18,107 nucleotides of DNA, from assembly GCF_029933015.1 (NCBI RefSeq), contig NZ_JAOZOZ010000023.1, forward strand, positions 1 to 18,107, given 5' to 3'. This stretch comes from Hydrogenimonas sp. Its GTDB lineage: Bacteria > Campylobacterota > Campylobacteria > Campylobacterales > Hydrogenimonadaceae. The notes beneath the pieces were generated by a model that was not told the DNA's origin, ran no database searches, and worked only from the letters and a program-made list of their open reading frames with translations. The position numbers were made by a program, and so were the translations under genes. Below, in pieces: positions 1-9,080 of the stretch. Position 1 is the stretch's first letter, and each line of letters opens with the position of its first letter.

Positions 1-109
1 GACCTCTCTTTTCGACCAGAGCCGGAATGAGCCAGAAGCCGGTGAGTGCATAGAGGAGCAGCAGGGATCCGGGCAGCCAGAGAAAGAGGAGCCTGAGAAA
101 TTTTTTCAT
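1..109 (-). CDS. N-terminus of a membrane-anchored protein (partial)
   Basis: The reading frame starts at ATG 109-107, immediately after the stop codon of the HIT gene with no bases between them, and runs off the left edge after 36 codons. The start is MKKFLRLLFLWLPGSLLLLY, followed by a short segment containing LIPALVEKRG. A Lys/Arg-rich tip, one hydrophobic helix at about residues 5-28 and then a polar stretch indicate a single N-terminal membrane anchor or uncleaved signal, with the rest in the periplasm. The pattern recalls AsmA/DUF748-type envelope proteins, which begin this way, but 36 residues cannot establish the family. It is the last visible gene of the long minus-strand unit and is probably translated by ribosomes finishing the HIT gene. 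A purine-rich GAGAAG a few bases upstream could serve as ribosome binding site. Confidence 0.6.
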   Translation of the reverse strand, partial: MKKFLRLLFLWLPGSLLLLYALTGFWLIPALVEKRG

Positions 110-616
110 CTATGGCTTCTCGAAATAGTTGGGCACCATCTTTTTGAGCTTCTCGTAGATCTTCTGAAAGTCGGTGCTGTAGACCCGTGTTTCCCCGATC
201 GTCGTGATGAAGTTGGTGTCCCGCTGGAAACGGGGCACCAGATGCAGGTGGATATGCTCGGCGATGCCGGCCCCTGCCGCGGCGCCCAGGTTCATCCCCA
301 GGTTGACCCCTTCGGCGCCGAATCCTTCTCTGAGCATCCGCACGCCCCTTTGGGCCAGGCCGCTCATCCGCAGCCAGACGTCGGGATCGAGGCTCTCCAG
401 CGCGTCGGTATGGCGGTGGGGGATGATCATGAAGTGTCCCGGCGTGTAGGGGTAGCGGTTCATGACGACGAAACAGGCGTCGTCCCGATAGAGCACATGG
501 TGCTTTTCATCCAGCTCCGGATGGTTCGAGATGTGGCAGAAGACACACCCTTCGATCCTCTCTTTTTCGGTGTCGGTGATGTAGGCGGTGCGCCAGGGGG
601 CGTAGAGGTATTGCAT
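110..616 (-). CDS. HIT-family nucleotide hydrolase or phosphorylase
   Basis: The 168-residue protein carries the histidine triad HIHLHL (H121, H123, H125), the nucleotide-binding and catalytic signature of the HIT superfamily. Near the N-terminus is CVFC (C24, C27), a probable zinc site as in Fhit/Ap4A-type HIT proteins. The segment YPYTPGHFMIIPHRH (55-69) is the usual HIT core strand and loop. The family cleaves nucleotide phosphoanhydrides or phosphoramidates such as Ap4A or AMP-lysine in the cytoplasm; the substrate cannot be read from sequence. The length matches the Ap4A phosphorylase-like branch. ATG 616 lies 4 bp after the dctM stop with AGGAT upstream. The next gene starts directly after its stop codon. 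I see no functional link to the TRAP genes beyond co-transcription. Confidence 0.93.
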   Translation of the reverse strand: MQYLYAPWRTAYITDTEKERIEGCVFCHISNHPELDEKHHVLYRDDACFVVMNRYPYTPGHFMIIPHRHTDALESLDPDVWLRMSGLAQRGVRMLREGFGAEGVNLGMNLGAAAGAGIAEHIHLHLVPRFQRDTNFITTIGETRVYSTDFQKIYEKLKKMVPNYFEKP

Positions 617-620
617 GGGA

Positions 621-1916
621 CTATCCTATCCAGTAGATGATCTGCGGCCAGAGCATGACGATGGCCAGTGCCGTCACCTGTAGCAGAATGAAAGGGACGA
701 CACCCCGGTAGATCTGGCCCGTCGTGACCCTGTCGCCGGCGGCTCCCTTGAGGTAGAAGAGCGCGAAACCGAAAGGCGGCGTCAGGAACGAAGCCTGGAG
801 GTTCATGGCGATAAGGATGGCGAACCAGATCGGGTCGATGCCGAAACTTGCGGCGATGGGGACCAGGATCGGCACGACGATGAAACTGATCTCGATAAAG
901 TCGACGAAGAATCCCAGCACGAAGATGACCGCCATCGTCACGAGGATGAAGGTCCATCGGCTTCCCAGCTCCTCGGTGAAGAAGCGGTGGACGAAGTCGC
1001 CCCCGTCGAAGGCGTTGAAGACCAGGCTGAAGGCGGTGGCACCGATGAGGATCATGAAGATCATCGCGCTGAGCTTGACCGTCTCGATGGAGGCGTAACG
1101 GAGAATTTCGAAACGGAAGGTCCCCTTGAGCATCGTCAGGATCACGGCGCCCACGACACCCACGGCCGCCGATTCGGTGGGGCTGGCGATGCCGGCGAAG
1201 ATGGAGCCGAGCACGGCGACGATCAGCAGCAGCGGCGGCAGGATCGCCCTGCCCGCCTGGCGAAGCAGCGTGCCGTAGGGGATCGACTCCCTCTTCATCG
1301 CGGGGGCCACGTCGGGCCTGAGCCAGGAGAGGATCAGGATGTAGAGGATGTAGAGCGATGTGAGCAGCAGGCCGGGCATCACCGCCGCCTTGAAGAGGTC
1401 GCCCACACTCACGTACATGACGTCTCCCAGCACGATCAGTACGACCGAGGGCGGGATAAGCTGCCCCAGAGTGCCGCTGGCGACGATCGTTCCGCTGGCG
1501 AGTTTCGGGTCGTAGCGGTGCTTGAGCATGATGGGAAGCGTGATGAGCCCCATCATGACGACGCTGGCCCCCACGATGCCGGTGCTCGCCGCCAGGATCG
1601 CCCCCACCAGAACCGTCGAGATCGCCAGTCCGCCCCGAACCGGGCCGAAGAGTTTTCCCATCGATTCCAGAAGGTCCTCGGCCATCTTCGACTTTTCGAG
1701 CACCAGGCCCATGAAGATGAAAAGAGGCACGGCCATCAGGGTGAAGTTCTGCATGATGCCGTAGATGCGGAAAGGAAGCAGCTCGAAAACCTCCAGCCCC
1801 ACGTCCCAGGGAAAGAGCAGCGCGAAGAGGATCGCCACGCCGCCGAAGGCGAAGGCGACGGGAATCCCCAGCAGCAGAAAAACCAGAGCCGTCAGAAACA
1901 TCAGCATACCGATCAT
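621..1916 (-). CDS. dctM: TRAP transporter large permease DctM
   Basis: The 431-residue, very hydrophobic protein has about a dozen membrane segments and the usual DctM features: MIGMLMFLTALVFLLLGIPV at the N-terminus, FTLMAVPLFIFMG at about 57-69, and GAILAASTGIVGAS at about 105-118. It is the ion-coupled transport subunit of a tripartite ATP-independent periplasmic transporter. The style, together with its DctQ partner, resembles the mannitol/chloroaromatic-type subgroup (COG4664), but the substrate is unknown. No periplasmic binding protein (DctP) gene is in the window. The start ATG 1916 overlaps the stop of a small inserted ORF as ATGA. Its first 21 bases are an exact copy of bases 2045-2065, where the ancestral start next to dctQ appears to have been. 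An AAAGG seven bases upstream of ATG 1916 comes from the inserted segment. Confidence 0.95.
   Translation of the reverse strand: MIGMLMFLTALVFLLLGIPVAFAFGGVAILFALLFPWDVGLEVFELLPFRIYGIMQNFTLMAVPLFIFMGLVLEKSKMAEDLLESMGKLFGPVRGGLAISTVLVGAILAASTGIVGASVVMMGLITLPIMLKHRYDPKLASGTIVASGTLGQLIPPSVVLIVLGDVMYVSVGDLFKAAVMPGLLLTSLYILYILILSWLRPDVAPAMKRESIPYGTLLRQAGRAILPPLLLIVAVLGSIFAGIASPTESAAVGVVGAVILTMLKGTFRFEILRYASIETVKLSAMIFMILIGATAFSLVFNAFDGGDFVHRFFTEELGSRWTFILVTMAVIFVLGFFVDFIEISFIVVPILVPIAASFGIDPIWFAILIAMNLQASFLTPPFGFALFYLKGAAGDRVTTGQIYRGVVPFILLQVTALAIVMLWPQIIYWIG
1896..1916 (-). repeat. 21-bp direct repeat, copy at the dctM start
   Basis: This is the first 21 bases of dctM (seven codons, MIGMLMF). 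It is identical base for base to 2045-2065 and lies in the same orientation 149 bp away. The identity stops sharply at both ends: the next bases are g1895 versus a2044 on one side, and g1917 versus c2066 on the other. Confidence 0.97.
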
Positions 1917-2065
1917 GCGGCAACCTTTCGCTCGAAGATGGATAGTTTCGAGCGCGGTTCAGCTGCGCGTGGGCCCCCTGCCGAAGGGAACTCAGCGTTA
2001 GCGCAGCCAAGCGGACTCCGTTCGTTTGGCGTATCGATTGGATAAAACATCAGCATACCGATCAT
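1913..2065 (-). CDS. Small inserted ORF between dctQ and dctM, 50 codons
   Basis: This ORF begins at ATG 2065, the second ATG copy within the 21-bp duplication, and ends at TGA 1915-1913. It encodes 50 residues: MIGMLMF (identical to the DctM start), then PNERSPLGCANAEFPSAGG in the middle and KLSIFERKVAA at the end. Both ends overlap neighbours as ATGA: the dctQ stop (2064-2062) with its start, and its stop with the dctM start. The SD-like GGAGGGG that must once have served dctM lies just upstream. I do not recognise a domain; the composition (Pro, Arg, Ala, Gly) and the hairpins in its DNA suggest it arose by insertion and is not an old protein. Either it is translated, keeping ribosomes moving from dctQ to dctM, or it is only a read-through leader. 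The layout is certain; its function as a peptide is doubtful. Confidence 0.45.
   Translation of the reverse strand: MIGMLMFYPIDTPNERSPLGCANAEFPSAGGPRAAEPRSKLSIFERKVAA
1917..2044 (-). mobile_element. 128-bp hairpin-rich insertion, MITE- or REP-like
   Basis: The segment lies between the two 21-bp direct repeats and belongs to neither TRAP gene. It contains a perfect 8-bp inverted repeat (CGCTCGAA 1929-1936, TTCGAGCG 1947-1954, 10-base loop). It also has a 7-bp inverted repeat (GCTGCGC 1962-1968, GCGCAGC 2001-2007) enclosing a small hairpin (CCCT 1976-1979, AGGG 1985-1988). No transposase is encoded, and I see no clear terminal inverted repeats. Flanking duplication plus internal stems fits a non-autonomous insertion, although 21 bp is long for a target-site duplication. 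I found no second copy in this window, so its status as a dispersed element is inferred. Confidence 0.6.
2045..2065 (-). repeat. 21-bp direct repeat, copy at the dctQ stop
   Basis: This exact copy of 1896-1916 overlaps the dctQ TGA (2064-2062) and sits behind the SD-like GGAGGGG. This is where dctM would be expected to start in an uninterrupted dctQ-dctM pair. It is therefore probably the original target side, with 1896-1916 as the duplicated side that now begins dctM. Confidence 0.97.
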
Positions 2066-2592
2066 CGTCTCCCCTCCTCTTTCAGCTCCTCGAGACGGTA
2101 GAAGGCTTTGATCGTCTCGCTGACGGCCTGCAGGATCAAAAGGCCGAAAGCGACGATGACGAAGGATTTGATGACGTAGCGGCAGCAGAGACCGCCCGGG
2201 TCGGGGCTTCCTTCGTGCTGGATGAAACTCTGCAGCGTGAAATCCCAGCTGAACCAGACCACCAGCAACCCCAGGGGGATGACGAAAAGCAGCATCGTCG
2301 CGACACGGACCCACTCTTTGAAACGGGGGGAGAAACGGACGTAGAGAATGTCGACTCTGACATGCTTGTCGTGCTTGAGGGCGTAGGCGAGCCCCAGCAG
2401 GAAGAGCACGTCGAAAAGGTGCCACTCCAGCTCCTGCAGGGCCACGGAGCCTTCGTGGAAGGCGTAGCGCATCGTGGCGTCGTAGACGATGAGCAACGCC
2501 AGTGCGATCGAGGCGAAAGCCCCCACCGCCCCGGCCCATCGGCTCGTTTCGTCGATGATGTAGGAGAGTTTCAACAGTTTCCGGTTTTTCAC
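2062..2592 (-). CDS. dctQ: TRAP transporter small permease DctQ
   Basis: The 176-residue protein has four predicted membrane helices at about residues 17-38, 52-72, 90-115 and 140-160. It also has conserved DctQ features: RYAFHEGSVALQELEWHLFD, where the glutamates precede helix 2, then KHDKHVRVDILY at 73-84 and HEGSPDPGGLCCRYVIK at 126-142. It is the small membrane subunit that pairs with DctM; the SPDPGG loop is typical of the mannitol/chloroaromatic-type subgroup (COG4665), from memory. The start is GTG at 2592-2590, with AAGGAG six bases upstream, 21 bp after murF. Its TGA overlaps the ATG of the inserted small ORF, where dctM would normally begin. No solute-binding partner is visible. Confidence 0.93.
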   Translation of the reverse strand: MKNRKLLKLSYIIDETSRWAGAVGAFASIALALLIVYDATMRYAFHEGSVALQELEWHLFDVLFLLGLAYALKHDKHVRVDILYVRFSPRFKEWVRVATMLLFVIPLGLLVVWFSWDFTLQSFIQHEGSPDPGGLCCRYVIKSFVIVAFGLLILQAVSETIKAFYRLEELKEEGRR

Positions 2593-2613
2593 GTCCGACT
2601 CCTTACAGCTCTC

Positions 2614-4047
2614 TCATATGAAACTCGGCGCGTCGTTGGCGAAGAGTATCAGGTCGCCGGGTCTGGTCAGAGCGGCCAGCGTCTCTTCCATTTTCGACTT
2701 GTCATCCAGAAAGTGGAGTTTCTCGGCCGCGACGTACATTCTGAAGGTTTCGCGGTTCAGTCCACCCGTGACGATCACCAGATCGAAGATTTCGTTGGCT
2801 CTTTTTGCCACCTTCTCGTTCTGGGCCTCGTCGACCTCCACGAGGCCGGGTGTGACGAGCACCTTTCGGCCCGGATACTGCGAGACGAGGTCGAAAGAGG
2901 CGAGCATGCCGTCGAGGTTGCCGTTGAAGCTGTCGTCGAGGATGATCTTGCCGCCGGCGTCGATACGCTGCAGACGGTGGGGCACCGCTTCGAGACGTTC
3001 GGCGTACTTCGCCCCTTTTTCGTAAGGGATGCCCAGTGCGTCGGCTACGTGGAGGGCCGCCGCGACGTTGACGGCGTTGAAGGCGCCGAGTATGGGAATA
3101 TGAACATGGATCGTTCGATCCGATAATTTCAGGTCGAAATCGACCCCCTCCAGCGAGGCTTCGACGTTTTCGACGTCGTCACCGAAGAGGGTGACCCTTT
3201 CGTCGGGTTTGACATGGGCCGATTTGTGGACCCAGGCGTGTCGGAGCCGTTTGGAGCCCAGGATCTCCATCTTCGTGTCCCGTATGCGCCCGAGGGTCTT
3301 GAAATACTCGATATGCTGGGGTCCGATGACGCCGACGACGGCGTAGTGCGGCTGGACGAATTCGGTGATTTCGGCGATGTCACCGGGACCTCGGGCACCC
3401 ATTTCGACGATGTAGACTTCGGTATCTTCCGGCAGGTCGTCGTTGATATCCTTCATGACGCCGGCCAGGGTGTTGACGCTGCGGGGGGTGGCGTAGACCT
3501 TTTTGTCGTGGCCGACGATCTGGGCGATGAAGTTTTTGATGCTTGTCTTTCCGTAACTTGCGGTGACGCCGACGACGACGAGATCCTTCATGCCGTCGAG
3601 CTTCCGTCTGGCCTGGACCTTGAAGCCGTGGAACATCACCTTTTCGATGAAAGAGGAGCCGATGACGGCGACGGCGAGGGGCAGGATGACGCCCAGCACC
3701 TCGCACGCCTCCTTTGCCAGGCAGAGCAGATCCTGAAAGAGCGTCAGCGCCAGAAGCAGGCCGAAGAAACGTTTGATGCGTCCCGTGAAGACCAGTTTTT
3801 TGTCGAGTTTCTTCCACCAGAGCCAGAGGGTGGGAAGATAGGCGAAGTAGAAATAGATCCAGAAATAGATGCCGGTGAAGTAGTAGGCGAAAAGCGGTAT
3901 CAGGAAGTAGATGACGTGCCAGTGGTATTTGGTGTGATGGAGCACCACCCGCTCGATTTTGTAGCTGTACCACTGGAGATTGGTGGCCAGGTAGAATCCC
4001 AGGGCCATCACCAGCAGAATGTGGGAGAAAAACTGAAACCAGATCAT
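2614..4047 (-). CDS. murF: Membrane-anchored MurF, D-Ala-D-Ala-adding Mur ligase
   Basis: The 477-residue protein consists of a hydrophobic N-terminal region (about residues 1-140, several membrane helices rich in Tyr, Trp and Phe) followed by a Mur ligase core. The ATP-binding loop is GVTASYGKTS at 160-169. Further Mur-ligase marks are VEMGARGPGDI, IGPQHIEYF, DTKMEI (the lysine that is carbamoylated in this family), GAFNAVNVAAA and DDSFNGN. MurF ligates D-Ala-D-Ala to UDP-MurNAc-tripeptide, the last cytoplasmic step of peptidoglycan precursor synthesis. In typical MurF the N-terminal domain is soluble and binds the UDP substrate; here a membrane domain takes that place, a trait I associate with Campylobacterota. 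ATG 4047 overlaps the acyP stop as ATGA. Ddl, which makes the dipeptide substrate, is encoded upstream in the same unit. Confidence 0.9.
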   Translation of the reverse strand: MIWFQFFSHILLVMALGFYLATNLQWYSYKIERVVLHHTKYHWHVIYFLIPLFAYYFTGIYFWIYFYFAYLPTLWLWWKKLDKKLVFTGRIKRFFGLLLALTLFQDLLCLAKEACEVLGVILPLAVAVIGSSFIEKVMFHGFKVQARRKLDGMKDLVVVGVTASYGKTSIKNFIAQIVGHDKKVYATPRSVNTLAGVMKDINDDLPEDTEVYIVEMGARGPGDIAEITEFVQPHYAVVGVIGPQHIEYFKTLGRIRDTKMEILGSKRLRHAWVHKSAHVKPDERVTLFGDDVENVEASLEGVDFDLKLSDRTIHVHIPILGAFNAVNVAAALHVADALGIPYEKGAKYAERLEAVPHRLQRIDAGGKIILDDSFNGNLDGMLASFDLVSQYPGRKVLVTPGLVEVDEAQNEKVAKRANEIFDLVIVTGGLNRETFRMYVAAEKLHFLDDKSKMEETLAALTRPGDLILFANDAPSFI

Positions 4048-4316
4048 CGGACTACCTCGAAACTTTCAAAGGGTGTTCCAGATGCCACCTCTTCGCAGGT
4101 GACGTTGAGAACCGCGGACATGGGCGAGCCTTTGTAGAGAATTTTTTTGAAGGTTTCCAGCGACGCTTCGTCGGCGTCGACCACCGATTCGACGGTACCG
4201 TCGGGCAGGTTTCGGACGTACCCTTTGAAGCCGGCGGCGCTCGCCATCTCCTGGATGGCGCGTCTGTACCAGACTCCCTGGACCTTCCCTTCTGAAATAC
4301 ATCTATACCGTTTCAA
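4044..4316 (-). CDS. acyP: Acylphosphatase, TTG start
   Basis: The 90-residue protein matches the acylphosphatase fold and length. It begins MKRYRCISEGKVQGVWYRR, where R18 in the VQGVWYR loop binds phosphate, and GYVRNLPDGTVE follows with N36 as the catalytic asparagine. The ending GTPFESFEVVR is the usual last strand. Acylphosphatases hydrolyse carboxyl-phosphate bonds in the cytoplasm. I chose TTG 4316-4314 because it gives exactly the family's N-terminus and is preceded by GGAGG with a 6-base spacer. A longer frame upstream only adds residues translated from the hydrolase gene in another frame. The gene overlaps the hydrolase by 14 bp and murF by 4 bp. Confidence 0.93.
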   Translation of the reverse strand: MKRYRCISEGKVQGVWYRRAIQEMASAAGFKGYVRNLPDGTVESVVDADEASLETFKKILYKGSPMSAVLNVTCEEVASGTPFESFEVVR

Positions 4317-5028
4317 GAAACGCCTCCATTTTCGATATGACCGCACGGGGGTTTTTGAGGAAAAAGTAGTGGTCTCCGTCAAAAAGAATCAACTCGGCAC
4401 GGGGCATCGCTTTCGCGATCGTTTCACCGGCCTCCGGAGGCGTGGCAGTGTCTTCGGCTCCCCAGCAAAGCAGCGCGGGACGGGTGTAGGCGGCGAAACG
4501 ATCCGTGAAATCCTCGTCCACGACATTCTTGAAGGTTTCGTACATGTGCGGGGGCATGTCGGCGGCGTCTTTGGAGGCGAAGAGCCTGCGCAGTTTTTTG
4601 CCGCCGAAGGGTTTGAGGAGCTTGAAGAGCGCGATTTTGGCCCGGATCTTCAGAGGTTTGGGCAGCACGATGCCGGCCGAGGAGAGAAGCACGAGACGCT
4701 CCGGGTTCAGCAGCGTGGCCACCTTCCCTCCGAAGGAGTGGCCGACGGCCGCATCCTTTTTCGCGCCGATGCTTTCGAGAAAGGTTTCGACGATGGCGGC
4801 GTAATCTTCGGTTTTCAACACCGTATCGTTGGAGCTTTTTCCGAATCCCGGCAGATCGATGTAGATGTGACGCCAGTCGGGGAAGGCAGTGGCGAAAGCC
4901 TGCTTCATCAGCTCCTTGTCGCTTCCCCAGCCGTGCAGCACGATCAGATCCTTGCTCGCATCGGGATGGACGATGTCGTAGGCGATTCGAAAGGTTTCGT
5001 TTTTCCAGCGGACGGGTTTGACGGCCAT
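4303..5028 (-). CDS. Alpha/beta-hydrolase, serine hydrolase
   Basis: The 241-residue protein has the alpha/beta-hydrolase layout: VLHGWGS (oxyanion-hole HG at 32-33), IDLPGFGKS at 58-66, the nucleophile elbow GHSFGG with S98, the acid-loop region CWGAEDTATPP, and the catalytic histidine in GDHYFF near the C-terminus. A small helical cap of about 130-180 is rich in Lys and Arg (KIRAKIALFKLLKPFGGKKL), which could favour an anionic or membrane-proximal substrate; that part is inference. The family includes esterases, lipases and BioH-like enzymes, and the sequence does not fix the substrate. A hydrolase at this place beside murF is, from memory, also found in Campylobacter and Helicobacter. The start ATG 5028 is 3 bp after the phosphatase stop. 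Confidence 0.92.
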   Translation of the reverse strand: MAVKPVRWKNETFRIAYDIVHPDASKDLIVLHGWGSDKELMKQAFATAFPDWRHIYIDLPGFGKSSNDTVLKTEDYAAIVETFLESIGAKKDAAVGHSFGGKVATLLNPERLVLLSSAGIVLPKPLKIRAKIALFKLLKPFGGKKLRRLFASKDAADMPPHMYETFKNVVDEDFTDRFAAYTRPALLCWGAEDTATPPEAGETIAKAMPRAELILFDGDHYFFLKNPRAVISKMEAFLETV

Positions 5029-5031
5029 GCT

Positions 5032-5735
5032 CTACTCTCTCCTCAATATCTTTTCGTAGAGAAAATCGACGATCGGATGGGTGTTTTTTTCTCTGAACTC
5101 TTTTTCGAAGGCTTTCCGGCGCTCTCTGTCGGCCCACCGTTTCGACCACTCGACGATGTCGGCGCCGGGATGCTCTTTTTCGTAGGCGAGAAAGGCTTCG
5201 AAAAAGGCTTTGATAATCCCCGCGCCGGAGTTTTCGATGTAGCCGTAGGGCCAGAAACGGAGGTGTCTCTTCATCGCCTCCTCCAGCGGCACCTTTTCGA
5301 TCCAGTAGAGATAGAGAACCGCCGCCAGCGAACTGCGGTCGGCACCCGCCTTGCAGTGCATCAGCACCGGGTACTCGGCCTTTTCGAACGCCTCTTTGAG
5401 CGCCAGAAGGATGGTGTCGTCAGGCATCCGTCTCGAATAGATACTCACGTCGATCAGCCGTACGCCCATCTCTTCGCAGGTACGCTTCTCCAGGGCGTAG
5501 ACGGGGCGGTGGGGTTTTTCACCCCGCAGGTTGATGACGGTTTTGAAACCGTACTTACGGATCAGTTTTTTGAGCTGCCAGGGTGTGGGCTGGGCCGATC
5601 GATAGATCTTCCCCTCCACGACCGGATGGAGATTGAGCCAGAAGACGTTGACGAGGTTGTGCTGCTTTATGAGCGAACCGTACCACGCCTTCGTTTTTTG
5701 CGAAAAGGTATCGAGTTTGACGGGTGGTTTGCTCA

Positions 5736-5736
<1 letters not shown>
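5032..5736 (-). CDS. Cys-based dual-specificity-type phosphatase
   Basis: The protein (234 residues from GTG 5736) contains the CX5R signature HCKAGADRS, with nucleophile C128 and phosphate-binding R134. Upstream, YRSAQPTPWQLKKLIRKYGF and TVINLRGE match the start of bacterial DSP/PTP-like phosphatases; the general acid is probably an aspartate near 96-108 (DVSIYSRRMPDD). The C-terminal third is charged and helical. These enzymes dephosphorylate protein tyrosine/serine or lipids such as phosphatidylglycerophosphate; the substrate here is open. I prefer GTG 5736-5734 because it shares one base with the ABC exporter stop (TAGTG). ATG 5778 has a better SD-like sequence and would add 14 residues inside the exporter gene, so it remains an alternative. 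The place next to an MsbA-type exporter hints at a lipid substrate. Confidence 0.88.
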
Positions 5737-7444
<1,708 letters not shown>

Positions 7445-7448
<4 letters not shown>

Positions 7449-8503
7449 TCCTGCATTCCTGTCTTGGGGCCTTTGGCGCTCTGGACCCTGTTGATGTAGG
7501 CGTAGTCGGGTCTGATGGAGCGGGGTCTGGGCAGGCTTCGGGCCAGCTTCGAGAGGGTTCCGGCAAAATCGTCGAAGAGGTAGTTTGCCATGGAACCGGG
7601 GATCGGATTGATCTCGTTGAGAAGAATCTCGCCGCTGGCGAAAAAGAAGTCGCACCGGATCAGAGCCCCTTCGAAGAGGGTGCCGTAAACCTTTTCGAAG
7701 GTCTCTTCCAGATCCTTCTGGAGGGTCGGATCGATCTTTGCCTCCTGCACCCCTTCGGTGCGGGCGAAATCGAGATATTTCTGGTCGAAATCGAGAAACT
7801 CCTTTTTCTGCGGCGCTTCGATGCGGCTGAGGATCCACCCCTCGTCCGTTTTGCAGCCGGCGATATTGAACTCCTCTATCCCTTCGATAAAAGGTTCGAC
7901 CAGCACGTCGTCGTCGAATTCGAAGGCGACATCGAGCGCGAAATCGAGCTCCTCCCTTTTTCTGACGATGCTCACCCCGATGGAGCTGCCCAGTCTCAGC
8001 GGTTTGACGATGACGGGAAAATCGAAGTCGAGGTTTCGGTCACCGTCGATGTGGAGCACCTGGTACTCGACCGTCTGTACCCCGATCCCTTCGGCGTAGA
8101 GTTTCGTCAGCCACTTGTTGTAGCTGATCACCGACGCCTCTTTGCGGGGACCGATATAGGGAATGGCGAAAAACTCCATCAGCGAGGCGATCGTACCGTC
8201 TTCGCCCTGGCCGCCGTGGACCAGATTGAGAACGGTATCGAACCCCTCGAGGGGTTTGGCCTTGAGAAATCCTCTCTTTTCGAAGCCGCCTTTCACGAGT
8301 GTGAGCGGATCGTCCTTTCTGTAGTCTCCCGAACTGAAGTGGTTCGATCGCATCTTTTCGGCCGGTATGTGCCAGAAGCCGCCTTCGGCATCGAGAAAGA
8401 TGAACGTGAGCGGGGTTTTGAGAACCTTTTTGAGGGCGATCGCGCTGACGATACTGATTTCATGCTCGTAGCTCGCGCCGCCGAATAGAATAGCCGGTTT
8501 CAC
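7445..8503 (-). CDS. ddl: D-alanine--D-alanine ligase
   Basis: The 352-residue ATP-grasp enzyme makes the D-Ala-D-Ala dipeptide used by MurF. Visible marks are LFGGASYEHEIS near the start (E13 of YEHE binds the first D-Ala), HGGQGEDG at 96-103, KPLRLGSSIGVS in the ATP-grasp region, and the C-terminal metal-binding NEINPIPGSM. The start is GTG 8503-8501, with GGAG six to nine bases upstream; it lies 13 bp after the ruvA stop. The stop overlaps the TTG start of the exporter gene. The length is normal for the family and all motifs appear intact. Confidence 0.96.
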
Positions 8504-8516
8504 CTGTTTCTCTCCA

Positions 8517-9080
8517 TTATTTGCTTAGTTTTTTCAATGCCTCTTTGATGAGGCTTTCGGTCTCCGTCGCACTGCAGGCGGCCAGAGCCTTGGTGATCTG
8601 CTCCTTTTTGAAGCCGAGTGTCTCCAGAGCCATCTGCGCTTCGTTGTGGGCCTGCGAAGCCGGGGAGCTCTCCCCCGCCAGCTCCAGCGAAAAGCCGCTG
8701 AGTTCCACCAGAATCCGCCCCGCGCTCTTGGGGCCGATGCCCGGAACGCGTTTGAGCATGCCCACATCCTTGGCTTCGACGATCTGGGCGAAGCTCTGGG
8801 GCGTGAAGGTGGAGCAGATGGCCATCGCCACTTTGGGGCCGACGCCGTTGATCCTGATCAGGGTGTCGAACATCCTCTTTTCGTTGATGTCGCAAAAACC
8901 GTAGAGGAGCTGGGCATCCTCCCTGACGATGTGGGTCGTATGGAGGCGTATTTCGTCACTCTTCACCGAAGCGCTGCAGTGGAGCGAAACGAAAACCTCG
9001 TAGACGAGCCCGCCCGGTGTCAATATATGCAGATGGGTGGGATCTTTTTTCACCACCTTTCCCGTGATTCCTACGATCAT
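8517..9080 (-). CDS. ruvA: Holliday junction DNA helicase subunit RuvA
   Basis: The 187-residue protein begins MIVGITGKVVKKDPTHLHIL, the OB-fold domain I start, has two helix-hairpin-helix motifs (INGVGPKVA and VPGIGPKSA), and ends in a short domain III with ALETLGFKKEQITKAL, which contacts RuvB. RuvA binds four-way junctions and drives branch migration with RuvB. The frame is open further upstream, but ATG 9080 gives the canonical N-terminus and overlaps the stop of the DUF342 gene as ATGA, so the longer form is rejected. Neither ruvB nor ruvC is here. Confidence 0.97.
   Translation of the reverse strand: MIVGITGKVVKKDPTHLHILTPGGLVYEVFVSLHCSASVKSDEIRLHTTHIVREDAQLLYGFCDINEKRMFDTLIRINGVGPKVAMAICSTFTPQSFAQIVEAKDVGMLKRVPGIGPKSAGRILVELSGFSLELAGESSPASQAHNEAQMALETLGFKKEQITKALAACSATETESLIKEALKKLSK

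Noticed and set aside
1913..2539. 208-codon frame spanning dctQ and the small inserted ORF
   Set aside because: Most of it is an out-of-frame reading of dctQ; only the last 50 codons, starting at the ATG overlapping the dctQ stop, have a plausible start site.
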